A DNA stretch of 64,000 bases, from NCBI GenBank assembly GCA_037039685.1, contig JAWNGF010000009.1, positions 682,001 through 746,000 on the forward strand, in the 5' to 3' direction. Numbering within the stretch: position 1 is the stretch's first letter; each line of letters opens with the position of its first letter. A model generated the notes under the pieces. That model saw nothing but the letters and a program-made list of their open reading frames with translations. It made no database searches and had not been told where the DNA came from. Positions 25,120 to 36,958 of the stretch are shown piece after piece. The DNA comes from Ceratobasidium sp. AG-K. Lineage: Eukaryota > Basidiomycota > Agaricomycetes > Cantharellales > Ceratobasidiaceae. The position numbers and the translations under genes are program-made.

Positions 25120-26157
25120 CTACAGAAACGACCGCCATTTGGGCATAGCCAGGCCAGCCCACACGCGTCGAGGAATCGAAGCCACAAGGCAAATAGACTC
25201 GAGCGACATCAGTGGCAGTGACTCGGCCAGCGCGCGCCTGACCATCCGTGTTCCATCAACATCGAAAAACACACGCCTGTCCGCACCGCTTTCCGTCTCG
25301 TGGTCATCCGCGTCTGGCAGCTCCGTCCCAAACAACCCCGTCTCAGCGATCGATCCGGGCTCGTGGCCGCCACGCTCCAGCAGCATCAGCGTCGCAGGAT
25401 TAATCGCCAGCACCGTTTCCAGCAAGAACCGAAACGGAAGCTTCATCGTGCGTTGGTCTAGCGCAGGGTGCGACACCGCCTTGCCCCGTGTCTCGCCCGC
25501 CTTGGGCAGCGTAATTCGCTCCGCCACCTCGCCCGCCCAACGCGACTCTTCCAATGTCGGGAAATGAAACTGTGACAGGGCGTCTTCATAGTTTGTCTCG
25601 TCTTCAGCCCATCCCCGATCCCGCTCCACCTCGCTGCTGGTCGATGTCCACTCCCACAGCTCCACGTCCGGCGAGCTCGTGCTCCGCCAGCTCGACGGGA
25701 TAACCCGCGCGCTCCCGAGCCGAACGACTCGGTCCGGCGTTAACGGACTCGCACCGAGATCTTCCCATTCGCTGGCAGAGCGGACGAACCGCGGGCTGTA
25801 ACGCGGGCTAGTGACGAGTGAAAAGCGCGGGCTACTCAGGTCTGAGACAACAAGCGAGGCGGAGGATGCGTTCGAGTCGACGCGGGCACGAGAGTCTGAG
25901 GTGGCGGTGGTAGGCAGAGACGCATTCGAGTCGACCCGGGTATGTCGGAGTCTAAGTTCGTGGGCGAGTGATCGAGAGCGTAGGTGTGGATGGGGAGACG
26001 CAGGCTCGGACGATGGCGCAGGGAAAATCAGGATCGGCGCGCTGGTAGGGGATGGCACGGGTGGCGACGACGAGCTCGAGCTGGGGCCGGCATCCGAGAG
26101 TTCAAGCGAACGATTCGAAGGGAGACGCACTCGAGGGCCGCTGTAGTAGGTTGTCAT
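25120..26157 (-). CDS. Hypothetical protein, single exon, 345 residues
   Basis: The frame is open from ATG 26157 to the stop at 25120 with no intron, unusual for this window. The first 150 residues are Ser/Pro-rich and probably disordered, with two similar short segments (TRVDSNASLP and ARVDSNASSA). The second half looks folded: EDALSQFHFPTLEESRWAGE, LPFRFLLETVLAINPATLMLLE, then RRVFFDVDGTRMVRRALAE. The family is not recognised. No transmembrane segment or signal peptide is evident. The regular codon pattern along the frame supports a real gene, and no spliced extension was found. Confidence 0.6.
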   Translation of the reverse strand: MTTYYSGPRVRLPSNRSLELSDAGPSSSSSSPPVPSPTSAPILIFPAPSSEPASPHPHLRSRSLAHELRLRHTRVDSNASLPTTATSDSRARVDSNASSASLVVSDLSSPRFSLVTSPRYSPRFVRSASEWEDLGASPLTPDRVVRLGSARVIPSSWRSTSSPDVELWEWTSTSSEVERDRGWAEDETNYEDALSQFHFPTLEESRWAGEVAERITLPKAGETRGKAVSHPALDQRTMKLPFRFLLETVLAINPATLMLLERGGHEPGSIAETGLFGTELPDADDHETESGADRRVFFDVDGTRMVRRALAESLPLMSLESICLVASIPRRVWAGLAMPKWRSFL

Positions 26158-26423
26158 TGTGCAAGATATTTATCCTCGTCGACGTTTGCAAGCAAGATGC
26201 GCTTGATACGTAAAGAGCCAACGACAGCACGTGACCAGATGGATTCTTGCTTACGTACCCGACGGTGGGAAAGTCTAAACTTTTTTCATTTCACCAGGTG
26301 TGATTGGGTGTCGCACCGGGTCGGGTTGGGGCACGTTGGTCGTGTCACGCTCACCGCACGTTGGCCGAATTGGTTGGGGCAGTCATGTCATTTTCATTCG
26401 AGAGCAATAAGTATAGTACACGC

Positions 26424-27447
26424 TTATCCCTCAAATGTGAAGCTGGCGCCGACCTTGTGCGCAGCCGAGCCCGCGGTATCGTTGAGACGCTGAGTGTCGA
26501 GGGCGAGACCAAACGAGGCGCGCACGCCGGGGCTACACAAATGTCAAAATGAGCCCGATACGTACATGACACAACGTACCGGAGAGCCTGGGTGTATCCG
26601 AGAACGAGCACACCAGTGTTGTTGATCTTGGCCTTGACAAACGCAGCAGAGTCGAGGTATCTGTATGCGCAGTCAGCTCACGCTCCCCCACGCACGTGCG
26701 ACTTACGCCTTGGCACCGACTTCGAGGTTCACACCGCCAGTCGTAGCCTTGGTGTCGTAGACAGCCTTGGCACCGGCCTCGACGTCGCGAGAGACGCGGT
26801 GGTAGTAGCTGGCAGAGAAGGCCGAAAGGTTGCTCAATCCGTGCAACGTGACCGCGTACTCGGGAGCGGAGAACCCGAGTGCTGCCGCGTAACGCGTCAC
26901 CTTGCCGGAGGTGACGTCGTACGATGCCTCACCACCGAGCAAGAATCCGTCGCGGCCAAAGACCGTGTCGGCGGTAAAGGTCGGCCCCTTGAAGAGATCG
27001 ACAAACGCGCGCGAGTGGAGACCAGGCTGCTTCCACACCGCGTTGACAAGAGCAGTCTTGGCCCCCTTGTCCGGAAGGAGCGACGCATTCAAGTCGAGCT
27101 TGAGGCCCTTGGCAATGTGGTTCTCGGCCTCGACTTGGGTGCTGGCAAGCAATCTCATAAGACGCGGATCTCGGCGACACAATTACTACCCACCGGAGAA
27201 TGTTGGTAGTCGTCCAGGCCTGGGTAATTACAAGGCCATTCTTGGGATCGAGGTACTTGGCTTCGACGTCACCGTTGATGGCAGACGACTTGGTATCACG
27301 CGTACCCGCGACCTTGAACACGACACCAGTCGGGGTCTTGGTCTTGACTTCGAGCGAGGTGCCGAAGATGGGCAAGTCCTTGCTCAACAAGTCGTTGGAC
27401 GACTTGCCGAGATCCTTCCAGTTGGGGGGAACGCTTTGAACCGACAT
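26424..27447 (-). CDS. POR1: Mitochondrial outer-membrane porin (VDAC)
   Basis: Four exons (27447-27194, 27141-26707, 26660-26580, 26532-26424) give 292 residues, near the usual 283. The N-terminus SVQSVPPNWKDLGKSSNDLL is the amphipathic helix; strands follow, with KTPTGVVFKVAGTRD, GLKLDLNASLLPD, GFLLGGEASYDV and the C-terminal KVGASFTFEG. The alternating hydrophobic pattern is that of a 19-strand barrel. VDAC passes ATP, ADP and metabolites across the outer membrane. All introns are GT-AG and about 45-52 nt. Confidence 0.95.
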
Positions 27448-28890
27448 GATGACGTGGGGAAGTGTTTTGTCGTTTTAGTCGTCGACCGGGGCTGGCGACA
27501 ACTTTGAGAGCTTGGGAACGTTGAGCAATTGGAACTATTTAAGCGTCAATCTGCATCCGGCTTAAGTAGGGTCGATCCGCATCCGGTTGTAATGCATCAT
27601 CTTGAGGCGGGATGAACAAGCTGAGCCTATTCCATATGTGGTGTTTGTCTTCCAGCCATGGCTCCGAAATAACCCGAGCGAGACAGCGTTATGAACCAAT
27701 CTAATATTATTCTGTTGTTCTGTGTGGGCCTCGTGCTATTATCCTGCCCCTTACGTTCTTTTTCTTCGTTTGTGCTCCCACACGAAGATGCAGCTTTTCA
27801 GGCGCTAGGTTCCTGTACCTGTTGTGACCTGTATCTGTGGCACTCAAAGTGTAGAATTATTTTCGCATTCCACATCCCTATATTTCGCTTAGGTGGTATT
27901 ATATGTCGATTTTTTCATGTCTCTGTTTCTATTCATATCATTACACTTCGAGCGCCATAGAGCGCCATACCCTACCGCTTGACAAATGGGAGCCTAGAAT
28001 ATAACATCTCAAAGAACTTGTTAATAAAGGTGTCCAACGTATGAATCAACCAATTCTAACAACCAGGAATTATGCAGTTATCATTAACCGAGAGGGCACT
28101 CGGGTTTGACAGGCCTGAAAAGTCCACAAATGTCCCACACCGGGGCAATAATATGCATACTCTCAGAACCAGGGACTTTGCACAGGCACGATGGAAATGG
28201 AGAATGAAACTCAGTTACCATGATTCTCATGCCTGTAGACTGGACTTACTTGGCGTTGAGCTGCAAGCCATAAATTCAATACAAGAGACATCTAGCAGTT
28301 TGGAGCAAGCGTTCCATGGCATCTATAAACTGAACATTTTTCCCTTTAGGGAAGAAAAGCACGGTTCCGGAAGCGTCCTAATGACTTCGGGCAGTGAGGT
28401 TGTGCGTGAACAGTTGCGTTGGTTCTATTTCTGTCTAACAAACTGGTGAATGGAGAGTACACTACACAGTATGAAAATAGATATCTTTGATAACAGAGGG
28501 CGAGACCATCACGAAATTACGACTTTCCCTAGCACCATAATTGTAACCACACGGGGAGAATATACGTTATTGGCTGCTGGGGAAAAGGAACAAAGGCAAA
28601 GTGACGAGAGAAATCCGTGCGAGTGAATCATCAAAGGACGCATTGATACGTTGATCACGGGATGGCCACTTGAATTTTCTAGGATGAAAGGGAATTGTGT
28701 AGACTAGAATACAGCGCAAAGGTGTATATATGCGAACTTATTGTCCAATGCATACAAGGAGAAGTACCCCTACAGGCGACATTGGACGGGACCTGCACTG
28801 CGTCATGGGCATGTGGACTCCCAGGTAACAGACCAGTAGATACGACGGGTTAGGGGCAACGATCACGTGGGGTATTTGTCGCATCCTGAC
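27448..28890. other. Gene-poor stretch upstream of NLR copy A
   Basis: The VDAC promoter lies at the left. Open frames at 27691-27960 and 28072-28449 have no family resemblance and lie in AT-rich sequence. No transposon ends or direct repeats were recognised by eye. Confidence 0.35.
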
Positions 28891-28981
28891 TTAACCTCGT
28901 GTATCGTGATCATACCGATATACTCATTAATTTCAGTTGTCCGATGCAACTGTAACGCTTACGACACAACGATCTACCAAA
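28891..28981 (+). promoter_or_regulatory. Conserved 5' flank of NLR copy A
   Basis: The flank carries AACCTCGTGTATC and the 15-bp imperfect palindrome GTATCGTGATCATAC (28900-28914), 67 bp before the ATG, then the block CAACTGTAACGCTTACGACA. The same elements occur before copies B and C. Upstream of about 28891 the similarity to B and C stops, so this is one border of the shared unit. Confidence 0.6.
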
Positions 28982-31900
28982 ATGTCGTCTAACCCGCCAG
29001 AAAAAGAGGCAAAGCGGAGGCATCTTAGCAAGGCAATACGCCGGGGTGTCGATCGAGTGAAAAGCGCCATACAGCCATCGTCGTTGCTGGCTGCCCCAGG
29101 TGCCGCAAGTACATCTACCTTGTCCGGTCGCAGTGAAGCTGTATCTCCTGTTCCATCTGGAGCCCCAAGCTTGTCGCCAGGTACTAGGCCTGCCGCTGAT
29201 GAGGAGGCTGGTGCAAGCAGCCACGATCAAGCGACCGAACCAGCAGCGACCGTTGCGAACTCAACTCCGGTAGCAGAAAAGAGCACACCCGAGGTTATAC
29301 CTAAATCTTCGACCGCTGGAAGAGGTACAGCTCGTATGGACACAGCATGGCTGGGTCTGGATACGACGCTTAGAAGCCTGGGCAAGACCACAGAGGTGTT
29401 TCCTCCCCTCGGCTTGGCGGTCAACCATCTCATTGGCTGGGTAGATGTCGTGCAGGTACGCAAGCTTCTTGAAGCCAGGAGGTGAGAAGACTTAACCAAG
29501 GGGTGTGCAGGCAGGTGCAGTGAACGCAGAGGACTATGAGAGGTTTGCTACCGAGCTTGCGGCCATGCTACGCACCCTAGATCAATATGTGTCCGAGCTT
29601 GGCGCAGAGAATCCTAGCGAAAGTGCCGAGCGCATCGCACTATAAGCCACATATGTCTATGTATGCGCATGGGGCTAAGGCGAGGCATGTAGATCCATCA
29701 AGGTTGAAGTGGACGAGGTTGGCAAGAAACAAGATCGTGGTCAAGGTAGACGACTACTCGAGTCCACTCAGGACAAGGAAGACGTCGTCAAGCGGTATCG
29801 TCGAATCAAGGGACTATTTCGGCAGCTACAGGTCAGTGAGTTACGCTTCAGAGTTGGCTCCTCAGTCTGAGCATCGAACAGAGCGAGATCAGCCTGCAGG
29901 CGCTGAGAAAGACCAACAAGCAGCACGTGGTAGGCAGATAACACCGCCAGCTAAGCCTACGCTTACACCAATGGGATAGATGACCCTACTCAAGGGCTTG
30001 TTCCCCGTCGACGATGCCGTCTACAACTCCAGCGACTCGGCGTCAAAGCGCCACGGCTGTACTGCTCAAACGCGCGAAAAGCTGCAACAAGACCTCAGAG
30101 ACTGGGTGCATGACCCGGACGGAGCAAAGGTCTACTGGATGAACGGCATGGCAGGGACAGGAAAGACCACGATCGCATACAGTCTGTGCGAGTGGCTCAA
30201 GGAAAACCAGCAACTCGGGGCCAGCTTCTTCTGCTCTCGCGCATCGCCTTCGTGCCGCGACTTCAGGCGTATCATACCGACGATCGCATACCAGCTGGCC
30301 AAGTACTCTCCCGGTTTCCAAGAAGCGCTGTACAGGGCTCTGGAGCAAGACATGGATGCCGGCAAGCTGGATGCACGTGGTCAGTTCGAGACGCTTGTGC
30401 ATGAACCGATGCAGGCGGACAGTGTCACTAGGCTAGATGGAGTGGTGGTAGTGATTGACGCGCTGGACGAGTGCGAGGAAGACTATGGGGTGCGACTGAT
30501 CCTCGGGGTACTACTGCAGCATGTGGGAAGTCTTCCTATCCGGTTCTTCGTCACCAGCCGACCTGAGCCTGCGATCCGAGACCCGATGTCGTCAGGAAGC
30601 GGCTACTCTCCGACAGTGCTGCACCTGCATGACATCGAGCTGTCGATCGTTGAAGAAGACATCAAGAAGTACCTCACAGAAGCCCTAAGCTCGATGAACC
30701 CACCGCCTACCGACGACCAGATCGAGCTGCTGACAAAACGGGCTGGCAAGCTGTTCATATATGCGGCGACTGCCGTGCGATACATCCTTCCTTGCAAAGC
30801 ATCCACGAATCCGATCGAGCGGCTGAACAGGGCTCTGACGGCCAGCCCACAGCACACCGGCCAAGGGCAGTCGAGCAAGAGATACAAGGAGCTGGACGAG
30901 CTGTACACGACTATTCTGATTGTAGCTCTGGATGGAGAGGACGAAGTGCTGGAGGAAGAAGAGAGGAACGCCATACGACTCGTGCTGAGAACGGTCGTGT
31001 GCGAGGGAACCAATGTCCACTCCGACCCTCGCGACATACCTTCATCTCCCCGAAACTCAGGTGATGTTCGCGCTGGAGTCGCTGCGATCTGTGCTTCATG
31101 TGTCGGAGTCAGGCAGGCTGGTGTCCACGCTACACGCCTCGTTTCCCGACTACCTCTACGACCACTCCCGCTCCAAGTCATTCTACTGCGACCCATGCGA
31201 TCAAAATGGGAGGCTGGCGCATCGATGCTTCGAGATAATGAAGGAGCAGCTGCGATTCAACATATGCGACCTCGAGTCGTCGTTTGTATTCGACAAGGAC
31301 GTGCCCAATCTGGACGCACGCATCAAGACACACACCTCCTCCCCTTTATTCTACGCATGCCTGTACTGGGGCGACCACCTTAGGCCATCAAACATATCGG
31401 ACCTGCTATCCAATATGCTAAGCTACTTCTTAGATCATTTACTGCTATTCTGGATCGAAGTCCTGAATTTGAAGCAACGCATCGCAGCAGGCGTGTTCCT
31501 GCTCGCTCATGCGGAGAGGTGGTTGCAGGTGGGTCCGAGTCTAACGCACGTACTCATTCATTGATCCTGGTCATGGCTCAGGATACCAATGCCCCAACCA
31601 GCACCTATGAGCATACAGTTGACGCACGCGACTTCGTATCTCGGTTTGCAGCGAGTGCGTGCAATCGCAGCACACCTCACCTCTATATCTCTGCACTGCC
31701 GTTCCGCTCAAAAGCTAGCTTCGTATCTGTCCGTTACTGGGGTCGTATCAAAGGGCTGCTCGCAGTGCATGGAACGACAATGAGCCACAGGAACGTGTCT
31801 GCGCAAGCAACTTGGGTGATTGACGAATCTTATGTTACGTCTGTCGCTTTCTCTCCTGACGGTGCATGCATCGTCTCTGGGTCCGCCACTGGCCCAGTGC

Positions 31901-33984
31901 AAGTGTGGGACGCCTACTCCGGCAGTACGGTTTTCGGGCCCCTGAAAAAGCATACCGATGGAGTGCCCTCCGTGGCATTTTGCCCCGAGGGTAGATGCGT
32001 CGCTTCTGGCTCCTGGGACCATACCATGCTACTATGGGATACCTATACTGGTGACGTGATCGCAGGTCCATCTGCAAGCCATACAGATTCAATATTCTCT
32101 ATCGCGTTCTCTCCTGACGGCAAGAGCATCGTATCTGGCAGTGGAGACGAGACTCTCCTGCTCTGGGACGCACGTACCTGCGATGTGACTTCTGAGCCAT
32201 TCCGAGGACATTCGCATGCGGTTTTTGCGGTTGCATTCTCTCCGGACAGTCAGCGCGTCGTCTCCGGCTCTGGTGACAAAACCATTCGGGTCTGGGATGC
32301 ACGCACCGGAAACACTCTCGTGGGACCGTTCATAGGTCATAGGCGCGGCATCTATTCCATTGCGCTCTCCCCGGACGGCACAAAAATCGTGTCTGGCAGT
32401 CAAGATTGTACCATCTTTGTCTGGGATGCAGAGACCGGCGACGTAGTTGTTGGGCCACTTACAGGGCATACAGACCAGGTCTTCTCAGTCGCATTCTCCC
32501 CTGACGGTACACGTATTGCGTCTGGGTCCATCGATACAACCATCATGGTATGGGCAGCGGACAGCGGTGAGTTGATCGTCGGACCGTTTACGAGCCATGC
32601 TTGGGCAATCAATTGCCTTGTGTTTTCCCCAGATGGTACACGCATCGTTTCTGGCTCCTTGGACAGAACCATCCGTCTATGGGCCATGGACAAGAGTGCT
32701 ACTAACTCTCATGTTAAAAGGCTTTCATTTCAACGCGAGATATCATGCATTGCGTTCTCCCCCGACAGTACCATCATCGCTTCCGGCTCTTCCGAGTCGG
32801 ACATCGTTGTGTGGGACGCACGCACTGGTGAAGCCGTGGCCGGCCCGTTCAATCACCACACAGGAGCGGTCCGCTCAGTTGCATTCTCTCCCTACGGTGC
32901 ACGCGCCGCCTCCGGTTCTCAAGATGAGACAGTCCTGGTATGGGATGCGCGCACCGGTGATATTGTCGCTGGGCCCTGCATACATTCAGACCAAGTCACG
33001 TCGGTTGCTTTCTCTCGCGACGGCTCGACCGTCGCCTCTGGCGATCTCAATGGTGCACTCCGGGTATGGGATGCGTCTACTGGCGATCTCCTTGTCGGAC
33101 CACTTAAAGGACATATGGGATGCATAAGCTCCGTCGCGTTTTCCCCCGATGGCACGTACCTTGCTTCGGGTTCTCAGGGCCACATCGTCATGTTACGGAG
33201 CGCGCAAGCTGGCGATGCTGCTTGCAGGCGGTTCGCTGGACACACATCGGATGTTTCCTCAGTTGCCTTCTCGCACGACGGCCTTTATATTGCCTCTGGG
33301 TCTTGGGACAACACCGTACATGTATGGGACATACGCTCCGATAGTACCACAATCAATATCTTCAGAGGTCACGCAGCACCGGTCTACTCAGTCGCGTTCT
33401 CTTCCAGCGGCCAGCGAATTGCCTCTTGCTCCCGGGACAAGGCTGTCCTACTGTGGGATACATACACAGGTGACATTGTTTCTAGCCTACTGGTGGACCA
33501 AGAGCGCCTGTACGCCCAGCCTGCCTTTTCCCCCGGTGGTAGCCATATCGCGTCCGGGCATAGCGATGGGAGGATCCGAGTTTGGAGTACACACCTCAGC
33601 CCCCTTCCTTCAGAGCACTCTTCAGGCGCCACGGCGTGGAGTGACTACACAACCCCTGGTTCAGATACTGCTCGCACTGCCTCTACCATAACTAATCCAC
33701 AGCTCCACCATCCCTCCCTTGGTACACCCCCTGTTGTTGGATCAGAATTGCCACCACAAAATGATATACGCACCATCACTCAGGCAGTCGTGCACTCCAC
33801 GCTGAACGACGACGGGTGGCTTACGCTCGATGGTGCACCCGTAATCTGGGTGCCTCTTGAGCTGCACACCTATTTGCCACAGCTCCATAGCACGCTCACG
33901 ATTGGGCCTCAAGGGTCGATGTACTTTACGGACGAGTCGCTTTCACTAGGAGAGAGCTGGTGTGAGTGTTATATCTCTCAGTAG
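28982..33984 (+). pseudogene. NACHT-WD40 NLR copy A, disrupted
   Basis: Six exons match the family plan: 28982-29455, 29511-29641, 29693-29831, 29882-29929, 29980-31528 and 31582-33984. An intact gene of this plan would code about 1580 residues. The order is helical N-terminus (EVFPPLGLAVNHL), charged linker (RRLLESTQDKEDVVKRY), NACHT with Walker A GMAGTGKTT (about residue 320) and Walker B VVVIDALDEC (about 420), winged-helix and superhelical region, fourteen WD40 repeats (31837-33600, two seven-blade propellers) and a C-terminal module ending in WVPLELHTYLPQLHSTLTIG. Two lesions are seen. The donor of intron 2 reads AT instead of GT (29642-29643; C and B have GTAAGC). Exon 5 is 2 nt shorter than the equivalent length, at about 31000-31012, so the WD40 part lies in another frame. 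The WD40 exon itself is open over 801 codons. Confidence 0.85.
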
Positions 33985-36123
33985 ACATCTGTAGGTGGTA
34001 CATACCCATTCACCAGCGCAAGTCGTTTGCTCACAGCGATGACACTACAGGGAATCCTTGGAGGGTGGGCGGTTTACAAGTAGACTATATGCGACATATG
34101 TTGCGTTGATTTTTATGGATAGTCACGTCGTTTCTCCCCACAACTTTAACGAACTCTCTATCATGACCTACGGTATCACAACGCACGTACCCCAGAGTCC
34201 AACCACTGCCGCGTAATGAAAGATCACTGACCCCCACCGCCATGATTGCACCCCCCCCCCCCGGACAAGGTCCTGCTGGTATCAGGCGCCAGCCCCTTGA
34301 TCGTGGAAGTGTTGCAAATGATTGAGCCAGGGCCAGCTGGTGATCTTGCCGAAAACATGGTTCTGAGCGTGTAGCGAGATGGCCCACTGTTTCCTCGACC
34401 AAGGCAATGTTTACTGTTCTCAATATTAACTCTGTGTATTGATACCTCATCGAAAGTCCCACTCCAGAAACGCGGCCAAATGGCTCTTTTAGTACCATGC
34501 TTCCCGAGCTACCTTTATCGTTGTAGCACTATCCGAAACGAGCCAGGCAGTGAGTTATTACCAACACAACGCGCTATATTTAGCCATATCCCATGAGTTA
34601 CTAGGAAACCCTCGATCTTGAATCAGCCATACTGGGGTGTCCAGGCAGTTACAGTATATACTTATGTAGTAGAAAATGTTCAAACCCCCATCTCATCATT
34701 TTCACTGCTGGGTCTTCCCCAAAATCCTTATGCTTGTTGACTGAGAAAAATGCGACTGAGTTCCTTCCACAACTATACCCTATATTGTTATATTTTCAAG
34801 ATTAAGCACCGTACCATTCCCGGAAGCGTCACGATTTGACTTGTGTCGCTAATTAAACGACGCGATGTTGATATTATGCCTCCAACTTGAGCGGTCAAGA
34901 GTCCATGTTTTGCCCCAAAGCTGAAGGTCTCCACTAAATCCCCCTATCACTTACCGCTTCCCCCCTACTTTGGGGTTTCTTTGTACAACAGATGGTGCAT
35001 ATAAGTTCGATAGGCCCTCTAATTAACATAACTCATTTGTTATGCAAACTATTGTAAACGGTGTTCCAAAACTACCCATGGCTGCTTCACCGGAAATGAC
35101 CGCTTCCAGGGGGCATACGGTACCTCAGACGTAACACAACCTTCTCTATCTGTGACTTTCACTATGACCTCTAAGTCCCCCGGGTAGCGTGTGTCGCGGG
35201 GGCGCGCATTTACCCGCTTGCCTTACTTTTTGTGGCCATGAGTACACACTGTATATAAATGCCATGTACAATACTATTTATTATGCCACAATTGGATAGT
35301 GTGGACTGCGTGCAACGCCAATGCAATCACGGGAGACAAACATCTTGGATAAGGATTTGTGCATAAGCTGGCACGAATCGATGCTCCCATGTAAGGTGCA
35401 TTATCATGATACAATTTGTCAGATTGGTCAATCGGAAGGCCATGATCAGCCTCGTCCGCTCCCTATGCTGCACTTATTATTTTAATCTCAGAGTTTTGCG
35501 CATGATACTGGATATGGAGTTGATCGGGTCACTGTAAGTGCCTGATTACCGGTTATCAGCTGGCGTTAATTTCTCCAATGTGTCTCCAACGCCCCTGGTA
35601 AGGCTGAGGTCTTCAGGCTCTGGCCATTTTCCTTTCTCCTCCTAATGCATTTGTCAAGCACTTTGGTCTTTTGTTGGTTTACATCTTGTGCCTTAGGCGA
35701 TCGCTCCCTGTACCCCTACTAGCCGCACTAGCACTACTATCCGTTACCTTTGTCTGGCTGTCTCGGCTTTGTATCTCAGCGGTTAGACCTTGTGTTCTTG
35801 TGGTCAATATAGCATGTTTAAATAAATACACAAACGACGAGCACGTGCCATTTTAGGCAAAATGACGCAGACAAACATCCGGTCAGATATAACTATGAAT
35901 TACAACACGCATACACAAAACTTGGTAGCTACGCTATGGATAAACGGAACCGATATATGCAGCAACAGATTGTAACACTACACAAGCAAGTATCCTTGTA
36001 ACCATCATGCCAAACGCAACGACCAACGGCGGTGGCATCCAGAAAACATCGAGCATCGCTTGTTGGCCGGCACGCCAACTGCTCACCAAAAGCATCGAGA
36101 GTGAAATCGACCAAACTCCCGCC
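33985..36123. other. Long gene-poor stretch after NLR copy A
   Basis: The first 110 bp or so match the 3' flank of copy B (AGTAGACTATATGCG in both), marking the right edge of the shared unit. A run of 12 C lies at 34251-34262. The rest is AT-rich, with only short chance frames. No transposase, terminal repeats or RNA gene was recognised. Confidence 0.4.
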
Positions 36124-36870
36124 CTAGGACAAGTCCATCTCGTTTCGCTCATCAGTAACATCGGGTGTTCCTTCGGTAGACGTTGCTGTCGATGCCTCGG
36201 CCACGGCCAATGCCTTGGATTTGCCATTTTTCGAGCTTGCCAGCTTTCGTCCGTTGGCCGGACCAGTGGTCTGAGGTACTGTAGGCTTGACGGCATTGCT
36301 TCGTTCAGCGATCTTTTGTTTGTGTTGGGCGAGGGCCATGGGGGCTGGGATGGCCGTTGGGATCATTTCTGCAATTACGCCCAGCGTTAATGGGGCTACA
36401 AGCTGAAAACAAGAGGCGGACCTTCTAGGAAATGCAGCTCTGGGTTACGTTTTACGGCCAGTGCTGTCGAACACGTCAAAACATGCTCAAGGAGTCTGCA
36501 GCGCACGCACCAACATCCTTGTACTGAACCATCGTTCTCCGCTCCCTCGACGCCTGTTGGTACGCAGCCACACTCAACCGCTTGATAAACTCTTCCTACA
36601 CTGCACTCAGTACCCCCACTCGTACAGAATCCCCCAACATACCGTGGCAACAGAAATCGTATGCACCGCCTCCTTGGTAACATTCGGCAACTCCTTGTCC
36701 GCCTTCATGATTTTCTGGACGCGCGCCATGGGTAGGGTCGACTCGCCCAGTTCAGGCGCGGCGGGCTTGGGTTTCGGCGCAGGCTTTTCCTTTTCGCCAT
36801 CGACGGGAGCAGGAACGTCTTGTTGGACTGGGACTGGGGCCGGGGCGGGCGCGGTGGGTTCGACGTCCAT
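36124..36870 (-). CDS. Histone-fold protein, DNA polymerase epsilon subunit (POLE4/Dpb3-like)
   Basis: Four exons (36870-36643, 36595-36511, 36463-36422, 36368-36124) give 199 residues. A Pro/Ala-rich acidic N-terminus leads to a CBF/NF-Y type histone fold: LPMARVQKIMKADKEL, KEAVHTISVAT, EEFIKRLSVAAYQQASR, VQYKDVALAVKRNPELHFLE. This matches the POLE4 subfamily (LPxARVKxxxKAD start, FLE end). A Ser/Lys-rich tail follows. Such subunits pair with a POLE3-like partner to hold double-stranded DNA behind polymerase epsilon; CHRAC-type remodellers use a related pair, so the exact complex is not settled. Exon 3 is 42 nt. The start at 36870 is the first ATG in frame. Confidence 0.8.
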
Positions 36871-36958
36871 GGCGGAGGCGCGTGGTAGGAGGAATCTCAC
36901 GTGATCGGCCCTGAAGGGTGCCGTTTTATTCGGATTCGGGGACAAATTTTCGACTACG
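36871..36958. promoter_or_regulatory. Compact bidirectional promoter
   Basis: Only 88 bp separate the start codons of the histone-fold gene (-) and the methyltransferase gene (+). Both promoters and 5' leaders must share this stretch or overlap the neighbour's coding part. No TATA box is obvious. Confidence 0.55.

Noticed and set aside
27691..27960. Frame with a hydrophobic start that could be a signal peptide
   Set aside because: The composition looks like AT-rich chance sequence; nothing supports a mature protein.
28072..28449. Frame of 125 codons upstream of NLR copy A
   Set aside because: No domain, no intron logic, AT-rich surroundings and no resemblance to the flanks of the other NLR copies.
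34085..34498. Minus-strand frame of 137 codons across a C12 run
   Set aside because: The Gly run comes from the homopolymer, the frame overlaps the shared 3' flank of the NLR unit, and no domain is visible.
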